In this document: positions 17,562-26,958 of the stretch, in pieces
How the letters are laid out: every line of letters starts with the position of its first letter
Numbering within the stretch: position 1 is the stretch's first letter
Assembly: GCF_001458435.1 (NCBI RefSeq)
Contig: NZ_CYSF01000009.1
Location: forward strand, 62,001 to 126,000
Direction: 5' to 3'
Length of the DNA: 64,000 nucleotides
From: Thalassovita mediterranea
GTDB lineage: Bacteria > Pseudomonadota > Alphaproteobacteria > Rhodobacterales > Rhodobacteraceae
Translations under genes and position numbers: made by a program
The notes under the pieces: generated by a model
What the model was told of the DNA's origin: nothing
Database searches by the model: none
The model's input: the letters and a program-made list of their open reading frames with translations, nothing else

Positions 17562-19067
17562 TTAGTGCGAACCGCGTGGCAGGCCGCGCTTTTTGTTTAG
17601 GTGTTTGCCCAACGCGCCGGGTTTCTTATCGCGCTTGTTCTTGTAGGGGTTCTTGTCCCCCTGCCCGCGCATGGTCAGGCGGATCGGCGTTCCAGGCATG
17701 TCAAAGTCTTCGCGCAAGCCATTGACCAGATAGCGCGAATAGCTATCAGGCAGCTTTTCCGGCAACGAACACATGACCACAAACCCCGGCGGACGGGTTT
17801 TGGCCTGCGTCATGTAACGCAGCTTGATACGACGACCACCCGGTGCGGGCGGCGGGTGCTGTTCCGTCATCGCAGTCAGCCAGCGGTTCAGCTTCGCGGT
17901 CGACACACGGCGGTTCCAGGTTTCATAGGCACGCTCCACCGCCTCTTGCAGACGGTTAAGGCCACGGCCGGTTTTGGCGGACACAGTGATCAGCGGCGCG
18001 CCGCGCAGCTGGGGAAGCAGGCGGTTGAAGGCTTCTTTCAGCGCTTTCAGCTTTTCCTGCTTTTCATCCTCAACATCCCATTTGTTCACCGCGATGATCA
18101 CCGCGCGACCTTCACGTTCGGCCAGATCGGCGATACGCAGGTCCTGTTGTTCAAAGGGAATGGCGGCGTCCAGCAGGACGATCACCACTTCGGCGAATTT
18201 CACCGCGCGCAGACCGTCGGAGACCGAGAGTTTTTCGACCTTATCCTGCACCTTGGCGCGTTTGCGCATACCGGCGGTGTCCCAGATACGCACCGGCAGA
18301 CCGCCCCAGTCGATGGTCAGCGAAATGGCATCGCGGGTGATCCCGGCCTCTGGCCCTGTCAGCAGGCGATCCTCGCCGAGGATCTTGTTGATCAGGGTGG
18401 ATTTACCGGCGTTCGGGCGACCGACAACGGCGATTTGCATCGGACGTTCAAAGGTCGGCAAACGATAGGTGATCGGGTTGCCGTGTTCGTCCAGCACCTC
18501 TTCTTCGCCGTCGTCATATTCTTCGATATCGACGTCGGTTTCCGGCGCGTGCAGTTTGGCCTGCTCTTCGAACTCATCCGCGATCGGCTGCAGGATGTGC
18601 ATCAGCTCACCCATGCCCTCGCCATGTTCACCGGACAGGCGCAGCGGTTCGCCAAGGCCCAGGCTGTAGGCCTCGATCACGCCAGCGTCGGCGACTTTGC
18701 CCTCCGCCTTGTTGGCGGCCAGAATAACTTTGTCAGCGCGTTTGCGCAGGATTTCAGCGAACATTTCGTCAGTCGGCGTGATGCCGGTACGGGCGTCCAC
18801 CATGAACAGGCAAACGTCGGCCATATCAACGGCGCGTTCGGTCAAACGACGCATCCGGCCCTGCAGGCTGTCGTCTGTCGCCTCTTCCAGACCGGCGGTG
18901 TCGATCACAGTGAATCGCAGGTGGCCCAGTTTGGCGTCACCTTCGCGCAGGTCACGTGTCACCCCCGGTTGGTCATCGACCAGAGCCAGCTTTTTGCCGA
19001 CCAAGCGGTTGAAAAGAGTGGATTTCCCCACGTTGGGGCGGCCCACAATGGCAAGGGTAAAGCTCAT
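17562..19067 (-). CDS. der: Ribosome biogenesis GTPase Der (EngA)
   Basis: An essential tandem GTPase for 50S subunit assembly. The 501-residue protein has two G domains: G1 GRPNVGKST near residues 9-17 with DTAGLE, and a second G1 GRPNAGKST near 216 with DTAGMR and NKWD. A KH-like C-terminal domain follows, with the ending [17 protein letters not shown]. An acidic linker of about 20 residues between the G domains ([14 protein letters not shown]) makes it slightly longer than usual. It follows bamB by 96 bases in the order yfgM-bamB-der, as in E. coli. Confidence 0.98.
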   Translation of the reverse strand: MSFTLAIVGRPNVGKSTLFNRLVGKKLALVDDQPGVTRDLREGDAKLGHLRFTVIDTAGLEEATDDSLQGRMRRLTERAVDMADVCLFMVDARTGITPTDEMFAEILRKRADKVILAANKAEGKVADAGVIEAYSLGLGEPLRLSGEHGEGMGELMHILQPIADEFEEQAKLHAPETDVDIEEYDDGEEEVLDEHGNPITYRLPTFERPMQIAVVGRPNAGKSTLINKILGEDRLLTGPEAGITRDAISLTIDWGGLPVRIWDTAGMRKRAKVQDKVEKLSVSDGLRAVKFAEVVIVLLDAAIPFEQQDLRIADLAEREGRAVIIAVNKWDVEDEKQEKLKALKEAFNRLLPQLRGAPLITVSAKTGRGLNRLQEAVERAYETWNRRVSTAKLNRWLTAMTEQHPPPAPGGRRIKLRYMTQAKTRPPGFVVMCSLPEKLPDSYSRYLVNGLREDFDMPGTPIRLTMRGQGDKNPYKNKRDKKPGALGKHLNKKRGLPRGSH

Positions 19068-19163
19068 GTCTCAGGCTCCGGGACGGAAGGCAGGTGCGCA
19101 CGAAAACGCAGCCCTGCCAAGGGTAAAGGGCGGATCAAGACGCCCTGTTATACCAGTTTTGCG

Positions 19164-20495
19164 TCAACGGAAAGCGTGCAATTGCCCTTTGGTGCCCACA
19201 ACATAGAGGGTACCCCCCGCAACAACCGGTGCAGTCGTGGCGCCGCCGGGCACCTCGACACTACGGGTCATCTCACCTGTGGTGGGATCAAAGAAGCGCA
19301 GCACGCCATCGTTGGAGGCAACAATCAGCTGCCCACCCGCCAGAATGGGGCCGTAGTGGGCGTAAACTTCGGACGCTTTACGCTGTTTCAGTTTCAGCAG
19401 ATCCGGCAATTTCTTGGACCAGATTTTCACACCATCGCGTGCATCCAGACGGATCAGCTCATTCTCATCGCTGACTGCGAACACCGATCCACCGACAACC
19501 AGAACCGGGCTAATCGCCCCTTCGCGGGCGGTCCAGACGCGGTTACCGGTGTCCAGATCAAGGGCCAGCAAACGACCGGAATGGGAACCGACATAAACGC
19601 GGTCACCGCTGATCACCGGACCAGCGGTCACATCGTTGACTTTGGCCAATGCGCTGCTGCGACGTTGCCCAGCGACAAAAGCGGTCCACATACGCAGGCC
19701 GCCATTGCGGAAGGTGCCGTGCAGGGCGCCGTCACCAAAGGCAAAGATCGCAAAACGATCATTCACCGCGGGCGCGGGCGCACCAAGGACATTGTTTACA
19801 TCACCGGACTGGCTGGTCTGCCAGCGGATACGACCGGTATCGCGTTCCAGCGCCCAGCCGGTGTCATCCCCGCCCAGCACATAAACCAGATCACCAAACA
19901 CGGTCGGTGCGCCAGATCCGGTTGATCCCAGATCCTGCTGCCACACCTCTTCGCCCGTGGCGGCATCCAGTGCGGTCAACAGGCCAAAACCGGAGGTCAC
20001 ATAAAGCGTGCCGCCTGCAACAGCCAGACCACCGCCCGTCGCCTCACCGGATTTATCGCGGGACGGGGTCAGGTCACGTGACCAAATGGCCGCGCCATTG
20101 GTGCCCGTGGCGCTAACGCGCGCCTCGGAGTCGAGGGTAAAGATACGGCCATCCGCGACCACCGGGTCAGCGGTGATGCGGTTGCGACGTCCATCCCCTG
20201 CCCCAATGTCTGCGGACCAGACCAGCTGCGGCGCCGCCGAAAGGCTGGCGTGCAACACGCGGGTTTTGGGTGTGCCGCTGGATTGTGTCCAAGCGTTGTT
20301 TTGAACCGCTTTGGGCAAGCGCACGGTCGACGCTTCACGCGCGACGTCGGCAGCCAATGCGTCAGCTGGAACGCCGCCGCTGAGGATGGCGCGCGGATCT
20401 TCGCGGGTGCCGGGCAGGATTTCTTCGCGCTCTGTACAGCCGGCGATCACCGCTGCTGCGGTCATGCCCAGAATAATGGAACTGCGTTTCACCAA
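19164..20495 (-). CDS. bamB: Outer membrane assembly lipoprotein BamB (PQQ-like beta-propeller)
   Basis: A 443-residue lipoprotein. The signal peptide ends in the lipobox VIAGC with the acylated cysteine at residue 20. The rest is an eight-bladed PQQ-like beta-propeller, with blade motifs such as GGTLYVTSGFGLLTALDAATGEEVWQ and GDRVYVGSHSGRLLALDLDTGNRVWT. BamB helps the BamA complex fold outer-membrane proteins. The identity is supported by its place between a YfgM-like gene and der. Confidence 0.9.
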   Translation of the reverse strand: MVKRSSIILGMTAAAVIAGCTEREEILPGTREDPRAILSGGVPADALAADVAREASTVRLPKAVQNNAWTQSSGTPKTRVLHASLSAAPQLVWSADIGAGDGRRNRITADPVVADGRIFTLDSEARVSATGTNGAAIWSRDLTPSRDKSGEATGGGLAVAGGTLYVTSGFGLLTALDAATGEEVWQQDLGSTGSGAPTVFGDLVYVLGGDDTGWALERDTGRIRWQTSQSGDVNNVLGAPAPAVNDRFAIFAFGDGALHGTFRNGGLRMWTAFVAGQRRSSALAKVNDVTAGPVISGDRVYVGSHSGRLLALDLDTGNRVWTAREGAISPVLVVGGSVFAVSDENELIRLDARDGVKIWSKKLPDLLKLKQRKASEVYAHYGPILAGGQLIVASNDGVLRFFDPTTGEMTRSVEVPGGATTAPVVAGGTLYVVGTKGQLHAFR

Positions 20496-20588
20496 ACCTG
20501 CCCTCTAGTCTTCTTTTTCAATGCACCGACGTGTCAAAGCGCCGGATCACGTTACCGGATACGCAGGATACCCTGCGCGGCCAGTTCC

Positions 20589-21245
20589 TCAGGCGCCGGA
20601 ACGGTCGCCCCCCAACGCCACAATCAACTGAGACGCGCGCCGACGCAAGCCTGCAGACGCTTCTGCATCCGCGGCAATCCGCTCAAGCCGGGTAATAGCG
20701 GCACCCGCATCACCGGTTTCCACCTCGATAAGGGCCAGTTGCTCTTCGGCCAGCAGGCGCAATGGCGATCCCGTCAGCACCAAACCTTCCAATGCGGCAC
20801 GACGATCGGCGGCAGGCGTTGTCGTGCCTTGCAACACGATCGACTTGAACGCAGCCAACTGACGATAGATCGGGGCAACCTCACCGGAAATCGCCAGATC
20901 CTGAAGTGCTGCAGCGGCGCCTTCAGCATCGCCTGCCGCCTGCAATTCCGCCGCACGCTGCAGCGTGATGACCGCTGCAGCCGCAGGTGTTGCAGCGCTT
21001 ACATCGGTCAAAGCCGCAGCACGGGTTTCTGGGGCCTCTGCCTCAAGGGCGGCAAGCATACTGTCGCCCAATGCCTCTGCGGCGCCACGCGACTGTGCTT
21101 TCTGATATTCATTCCAGGATGCACCCCCCACGATGCCGACCACGGCCACAACAGCGATCCAGCCATAGCGACGGATGCCCTGATACAGCCGGTCGCGGCG
21201 TACTTCTTCGCTGACTTCTTCGATGAAACTGTCGGTATCGCTCAC
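20589..21245 (-). CDS. YfgM-like tetratricopeptide membrane protein
   Basis: A 218-residue protein with a cytoplasmic start (SFIEEVSEEVRRDRLYQGIRRYGW), one membrane helix (residues about 29-46, IAVVAVVGIVGGASW), and an Ala-rich TPR-like periplasmic part. This matches the YfgM family, which in E. coli associates with SecYEG and the chaperone PpiD and is encoded just before bamB. The same gene order here supports the assignment; sequence conservation of the periplasmic part is low in general. Confidence 0.8.
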   Translation of the reverse strand: MSDTDSFIEEVSEEVRRDRLYQGIRRYGWIAVVAVVGIVGGASWNEYQKAQSRGAAEALGDSMLAALEAEAPETRAAALTDVSAATPAAAAVITLQRAAELQAAGDAEGAAAALQDLAISGEVAPIYRQLAAFKSIVLQGTTTPAADRRAALEGLVLTGSPLRLLAEEQLALIEVETGDAGAAITRLERIAADAEASAGLRRRASQLIVALGGDRSGA

Positions 21246-21636
21246 GGCCTTGCCCCTTAAACTTTGCCCATCTCATAACCTGTTGCGCCGCAACTGCCAA
21301 GGCCCGCATCACCTGCGATGCAACCCCGCATCGACGACAAAGCTCGTATAAGCAATTTCCTGCGCTAGTTATTCTGAAAACGGCTGATGCCCTGCCAAAA
21401 ATGAACATGGATTGCGGTCATTCCCATAGGGCAAGGTAGAGCTTGCCGCCTGAACAGGCAGGGGTTAGCTTGCGGCCAAGGGTCGAAAAACGACCTAAAA
21501 TACGACCAAAGGATTTGTGCAGGCTTGTTTTTCTGCGTTTGGCCGCCACTTATCGTTTGTACAGGCCAAATCGAACTGGCTGAATGAGATCTGGCCTAAT
21601 TTATCGGCCAATGACACAGAATTAAGGATCATAACC
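21246..21636. other. Divergent promoter region between yfgM-like gene and RND adaptor
   Basis: About 390 bases serving two divergent transcription units. Close to the adaptor start there is TGGCC (21592-21596) mirrored by GGCCA (21606-21610), a possible regulator half-site pair, with AAGGA before the ATG at 21637. No regulator gene lies next to it. I see no other reading frame or RNA gene. Confidence 0.4.
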
Positions 21637-22896
21637 ATGCGCGTTGTGCCTGTGCTGACCGCCGTTGCGGTGACTGCAACCCTTTATATGCTGGTGATGG
21701 AGCGCGATACGCTGCTGGCCTTTGCCCGAGGCGAGGATGAAATTACCGACGCCAACACCACCGCAATCCCGGCAACCGACAGTCCCGAAATGCAGGCCAT
21801 TGCCGAAAATCGGGTAAGTGTGGTGGTACAAAAGACAACAGCACGTGAGATTGACAGCGCAGTTCAGCTGCGCGGCGAAACCGAAGCCGCACGGCAGGTT
21901 CAGGTCATGGCAGAAACCAGCGCAACGGTCATTTCCGAACCGCTGCGGCGCGGATCCTTTGTGGAGGCGGGTCAGGAACTCTGCCGTCTGGCGCCCGGCA
22001 CCCGCCCTGCAGTTCTGGCACAGGCCGAAGCCAACCTGATCAACGCCCGCGCCCAAGTGCCCCAGACAGAGGCCCGCCTGCGCGAAGCCGAAGCACGGCT
22101 GGAAGAAGCGCGCATCAACGACAATGTGGCAACCAAGCTTTCGGAAACCGGCTATGCCTCGGACACGCGGGTTGCGGCGACGCAGGCTGCTGTGACCTCT
22201 GCTCAGGCGGGGGTTGAGGCCGCGCGGTCCGGTCTGGAAACCACACAGGCCGGTATTCGCAGCGCAGAGGCCGCAGTGGCCAGCGCGCAGAAGGAAATCG
22301 ATCGTCTAGCGATTACCGCACCGTTCGCAGGTCTGCTGGAAAGCGACACTGCCGAACTCGGCAGCTTGCTGGGTCCGGGCGCAATTTGCGCCACGATCCT
22401 ACAGCTTAACCCGATTAAGGTCGTCGGCTATGTCCCTGAAACACAAGTCAATCGTGTGACACTCGGCGCGCTGGCAGGTGCCCGTCTGGCCGACGGGCGC
22501 GAAGTGCGTGGGCGCGTCACTTTCCTGTCGCGCTCTGCTGATCCGGAAACCCGCACCTTCCGCGTGGATATTGAGGTGGCCAACGATGATATGTCGATCC
22601 GCGACGGGCAGACGGCAGATATTTTGATCGCCTCTGCCGGTAAACAGGCGCATCTGGTGCCTGCATCTGCGCTGACACTGAACGACCATGGTGACCTCGG
22701 TGTGCGCACGGTGAATTCCGACAACGTCGTCGATTTTGTCCCCGTTAGCCTCCTGCGTGATACTGCCGATGGTGCGTGGATCACCGGCCTGCCGGATCAG
22801 GCGGACCTGATTGTTGTGGGCCAGGAATACGTTGTCGAAGGCGTGCAGGTAGACCCAACCTTCCGCGATGGTCCAACTCAGGAGGTCAGCCAATGA
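21637..22896 (+). CDS. RND efflux periplasmic adaptor (membrane fusion protein)
   Basis: A 419-residue HlyD-type adaptor that would link an inner-membrane RND pump to an outer-membrane channel. Its N-terminal membrane helix (VVPVLTAVAVTATLYMLV) anchors it; a lipoyl half-motif (VISEPLRRGSFVEAGQELCRL) starts near residue 110, followed by a long coiled coil (residues about 130-230), a second lipoyl half (ITAPFAGLLESDTAELG), and a beta-barrel. ATG 21637 has AAGGA 9 bases upstream. The stop overlaps the permease start (CAATGA), so the two are coupled. Its partner permease is frameshifted. Confidence 0.9.
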   Translation: MRVVPVLTAVAVTATLYMLVMERDTLLAFARGEDEITDANTTAIPATDSPEMQAIAENRVSVVVQKTTAREIDSAVQLRGETEAARQVQVMAETSATVISEPLRRGSFVEAGQELCRLAPGTRPAVLAQAEANLINARAQVPQTEARLREAEARLEEARINDNVATKLSETGYASDTRVAATQAAVTSAQAGVEAARSGLETTQAGIRSAEAAVASAQKEIDRLAITAPFAGLLESDTAELGSLLGPGAICATILQLNPIKVVGYVPETQVNRVTLGALAGARLADGREVRGRVTFLSRSADPETRTFRVDIEVANDDMSIRDGQTADILIASAGKQAHLVPASALTLNDHGDLGVRTVNSDNVVDFVPVSLLRDTADGAWITGLPDQADLIVVGQEYVVEGVQVDPTFRDGPTQEVSQ

Positions 22897-25800
22897 CCGG
22901 CCTGATTGATTGGGCCGCAGAACGGGCCCGAATGGTTCTAGCTTTTGTGGTCTTATCCCTGATGGCAGGGGGATATGCCTATTCGAACCTCCCCAAAGAG
23001 GGTGAGCCGGACATTGAAATCCCTGCCCTTTTTGTATCTGTCTCCTTCCCGGGCATTTCCGCCGAGGACGCGGAAACCCTCCTTGTCAAACCGATGGAGA
23101 CAGAGCTAGCCGATCTGGACAATCTGAAAAAACTCAGCAGCCTCGCTGCAGAAAGCTACGCCGGCGTCGCGTTGGAGTTTGAGTTTGGCTGGGACAAAAC
23201 CACCGTCATGGCCGACGTGCGCGACGCCATGTCGAAGGCGGAAACCAAGTTTCCCAGCGGCTTTGAAAGCTATTCGATCAACGAGATCAACTTTTCTGAA
23301 TTTCCGATCCTGATTGTGAACCTGACAGGCGACGTGCCCGAACGCACCATGTACCGCGTGGCCAAGGATCTGCAGGACCGGATTGAAAGCTTGGACTCGG
23401 TGTTGGAGGCAGGCATTGCAGGCAACCGTGATGAGATGGTCGAGGTGATCATCGATCCCCTGCGCCTAGAAAGCTACAACGTCACCGCGGCCGAGTTGAT
23501 CAATGTGGTGACCAACAACAACCTCCTCGTCGCGGCTGGTGAGGTGGAGACCGAACAGGGCAGTTTTTCGGTCAAAATCCCGTCCAGTTTCGATGAACCG
23601 CAAGACGTCTATTCCCTGCCGGTCAAGATCAACGGCCAACGTGTTGTCACCCTAGGCGATCTGGCCGAATATTCGCCTGACCTTTGAGGATCGCCATGGC
23701 ACCGCGCGCTTTAACGGCGTGTCAACCGTTGCTCTACAGGTGGTAAAGCGCAAGGGTTTCAACATCTTGCAGACCACTGCGGATGTGCGCAGCGTCATCG
23801 CCGCAGAAACCGCCAACTGGCCGCCAGAACTGCAAGCGGCAGTGAACGTCGGCACCTCCAACGATCAGGGCCGCATCGTTGGGTCGATGGTATCGCAGCT
23901 GGAAGGATCGGTTTTGACCGCGATTGCGCTGGTGATGATTGTGGTTCTGGCATCCCTCGGGTCGCGGGCGGCGCTGCTGGTGGGTTTTGCCATTCCGACG
24001 TCGTTCCTGTTGTGCTTCGTCCTCCTTGCGATCATGGGGGTGACGATTTCCAACATCGTAATGTTCGGCCTGATCTTGGCCGTGGGGATGTTGGTGGATG
24101 GCGCGATCGTAGTGGTGGAATACGCCGACAAACGCATCAAGGATGGCGTCGGCCCCATGCACGCCTATGTAGAGGCCGCAAAGCGTATGTTCTGGCCGGT
24201 GGTCAGTTCCACGGCAACGACGCTCTGTGCCTTCCTGCCGATGCTGTTCTGGCCGGGGGTTTCGGGTGAATTTATGGGCATGCTGCCGGTCACCCTGATC
24301 TTTGTCCTATCCGCATCACTGGTGGTGGCGCTGGTTTACCTGCCGGTGATGGGTGGCCTGTCGGGCCGGATGAGCCGCCTGTTTGAACGGGCCTCAACCT
24401 GGCTGCGTGGCGCGCTGCCTTCTTGGGTCGCGCGTGCGGCATTGGTGCCGCTGGCCCTGCTGATTATGTTCACCGGCGCGATGCAGCTGTTGAACCCAAC
24501 CTATCTGCTGTCCTTTGCAGATGCGCCGACCAAAAACTTCCTCGCTGGTGGGGTGATCTTTATGCTCGGCGCTTTTGCTGCGTCGATCACCATGAGCGCG
24601 GCAGAGGTGCAGTGGCGCCGCCGCCCGGTCGAGGCAGGCGTAAAACGCACCCCCTTTGGTCACATGATCCATTTCATCGCAGGCAATCCGGTGATGCCGC
24701 TGGTCGCGATTGCGGCGGTGGTGTTCTTCGTCATGACCGTGGGCAAGTATTTCGGTGAAAACAACAATGGCGTTGAGTTCTTTGTGGAATCCGAACCGGA
24801 AATGGCCATCGCCTATGTGCGCGCACGGGGCAACCTGTCGTTGGAGGAAAAGGATGATCTGGTCAAACAGGCCGAAGAGCTGATCCTGTCCCACCCCGGT
24901 GTGCTGAACGCCTTTGCCTTTGCAGGTGAAGGGGGGCTCAACAACAACACCGGTGGCGCGCAACCGCCCAGTGACACGGTAGGTCAGGTCCAGTTTGAAA
25001 CCATCCCGTGGGAAGATCGCGCCGACCGGCCTGACCTAGACGGTGATGTGGTTCTGGATGAGCTGACAGAACAGCTAAACCAGATCCCCGGCATCAAGAT
25101 CGAAGTGCTTGCCGCCGCCCGCGGCCCAGCCTCGGCCAAGCCCGTGCATCTGCGCCTTAAGTCCGATAATTGGGATGATCTGATCGTAGCAACCGAGCTT
25201 GCCAGCGAACATTTCCGCACTACCCCCGGCCTGGAACTGGTGGAGGACACCCTGCCCCTGCCCGGCATCGACTGGGAGATTAACGTCGACGTGGAAAAGG
25301 CCGGCCGCTACAGCGCTGACGTGGCGACCGTGGGCGCGATGGTGCAGCTGGTCACACGCGGCATCCTGCTGGGCACCATGCGGGTTGATACCTCTGAAGA
25401 GGAAATTGAAATCCGCGTACGCCTACCTGAAGAAGACCGGGTTCTTTCGACCCTCGATTCACTCAAGGTACGCACGCCCGATGGCCTCGTGCCGCTGGCA
25501 AACTTCATCAGCCGCAAACCGGTGGCGAAACTGGCCACCATCAACCGTGTCGACCAGAAACGCTATTTCGACGTGAAGGCCGCCGTGACTGAAGGATTGG
25601 TTAAGGCCACCGTCGATGATGAAACGCTGGGTGTGCTGCGTGTGGTCGAGGATGGCAGCGGCGCGCTGACCGCCGCCAACGGTCAAAGCTACGATATCTT
25701 TGACAGCGCTGATCCAGCCGCGCTGAAGCAGGCCTTTGACGACGATACGGTGCAAACCACCTTCATCACTCCGGCTGAAAGAATCGAGGTGCTGACGGAA

Positions 25801-26598
25801 TGGTTGGACAGCCGCCCCTTCGGCGCTGGCATCGAATGGGAATGGACCGGCGATCAAGAGGATGAGCAGGAATCACAGGCCTTCCTCTCCAGCGCGTTTA
25901 CCGCTGCATTGGCCCTGATGTTCATCATCCTTCTGGCGCAGTTCAACAGCTTCTACAATTCGCTGCTGGTTCTGTTGGCGGTGGTGCTGTCGACCACAGG
26001 CGTGCTGATCGGCATGTTGGTGATGGATCAGACCTTTTCCATCATCATGACCGGCACCGGCATCGTGGCGCTGGCAGGCATCGTGGTGAACAACAACATC
26101 GTGCTGATCGACACCTATCAGGATTACAGCCGCTATATGCCACGGGTGGAGGCCATCGTGCGCACCGCCGAAAGCCGCATCCGCCCAGTGCTGCTGACCA
26201 CGGTGACAACTATGGCCGGTCTGGCGCCGATGATGTTTGGCCTGTCGCTCGACTTCTCCGGTGGTGGCTACACCATCGACAGCCCCACTGCGCTGTGGTG
26301 GAAACAGCTGGCGACAGCGGTGGTGTTCGGTCTGGGCATTGCCACGGTGCTGACGCTGGTGTTTACGCCTGCGATGCTGGCGCTGCGGATCTGGTTCACG
26401 ACTTACGCGCTGTGGCTCTTGCGCGCGCTACAGGCGTTGACCCGTGGCAAGGGCAGCAAGGTGGCGCAGGACTTGGCCCTTCGCAGCGCAGCGCGAAAGG
26501 TGACGGCCCCAACCCTGCGCTGGGACAGCCCCGTTGAAGAGGCCCCAAAGCCGGAAACGCCAGCAACACCAGAAAAACCCGCTGCTGCTACGGAGTGA
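22893..26598 (+). pseudogene. RND efflux permease with a single-base frameshift
   Basis: Together two frames encode one RND pump of about 1,235 residues. The first frame starts at ATG 22893 (GGAGGT 7 bases upstream, overlapping the adaptor stop) and ends at TGA 23685-23687 after 264 residues in ...VVTLGDLAEYSPDL. The second frame is open from before 23671 and runs to 26598; it continues without a gap as IRLTFEDRHGTARFNG..., which is what RND pumps have at this place. One extra base in GAATATT (23667-23673) explains the break. Downstream features are intact: helix-4 charged residues (GMLVDGAIVVVEYADKRI), porter domains, and the second helix set (GIVALAGIVVNNNIVLIDTY). Either a sequencing error, a recent null mutation or recoding; sequence alone cannot tell. 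Confidence 0.8.
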
Positions 26599-26605
26599 AC
26601 GTAAA

Positions 26606-26637
26606 AAGGCCGGAGATTGCTCCGGCCTGTTTTATTC
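26606..26637 (+). terminator. Intrinsic terminator of the RND operon
   Basis: A perfect 9-bp stem AGGCCGGAG / CTCCGGCCT with loop ATTG (or ATTGC) is followed by GTTTTATT. It starts about 10 bases after the permease stop codon. Confidence 0.88.
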
Positions 26638-26832
26638 CTAAACCCTCACGTGGATCTCAAACCGCCGCAAAGGCCTCTGCCGCGCGCAGGTATGGGTTGG
26701 ACCGATTCACCAGCATGCTGCCAAAACTCAACAACAGAATACTGACGCCCTGCGTAGGGCCGCATCATGCGATGAATATGCGTCTCAACATCCATGCGAC
26801 CCCAGATTGTCACGCGGCCCAGCACATTCAAC

Positions 26833-26869
26833 AAAAGAGGCGCGATCTGCCAAACTGCAAACCGCGCCT
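26833..26869 (-). terminator. Candidate terminator of the Atm1-type exporter
   Basis: On the minus strand GGCGCG and CGCGCC flank a loop of about 18 bases that has weak internal pairing, and TCTTTTGTT follows. The position, about 90 bases after the exporter stop, is plausible, but the large loop makes it weaker than the others. Confidence 0.5.
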
Positions 26870-26889
26870 TCTCTGTTCCATAAATATCC
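26869..26889 (+). repeat. Third copy of the intergenic TGTTC-AAATA motif
   Basis: TTCTCTGTTCCATAAATATC... matches the two motif copies between serS and der (17460-17508). It also lies in a convergent 3' intergenic region. The function is unknown. Confidence 0.4.
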
Positions 26890-26958
26890 TGGGTGAATTC
26901 GGGCATCTGTGATGACCGAAGAGGGCAAAGCCCTCCCCGCCCACGTCACCCCAAGCGC

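Larger units (their letters stand above)
26599..26958. other. Convergent intergenic region with two terminators and a possible gene remnant
   Basis: About 360 bases between the RND permease and the Atm1-type exporter. It holds the permease terminator, a candidate terminator for the exporter and one copy of the TGTTC-AAATA motif. On the minus strand, about 26760 to 26655, a frame ending in NRSNPYLRAAEAFAAV and a stop looks protein-like but has no start; it may be a decayed gene end. Confidence 0.4.

Noticed and set aside
17601-19925. 774-codon plus-strand frame antisense to der and bamB
   Set aside because: It crosses two well-identified genes and their gap, and its translation lacks any domain. 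It is a composition artefact.
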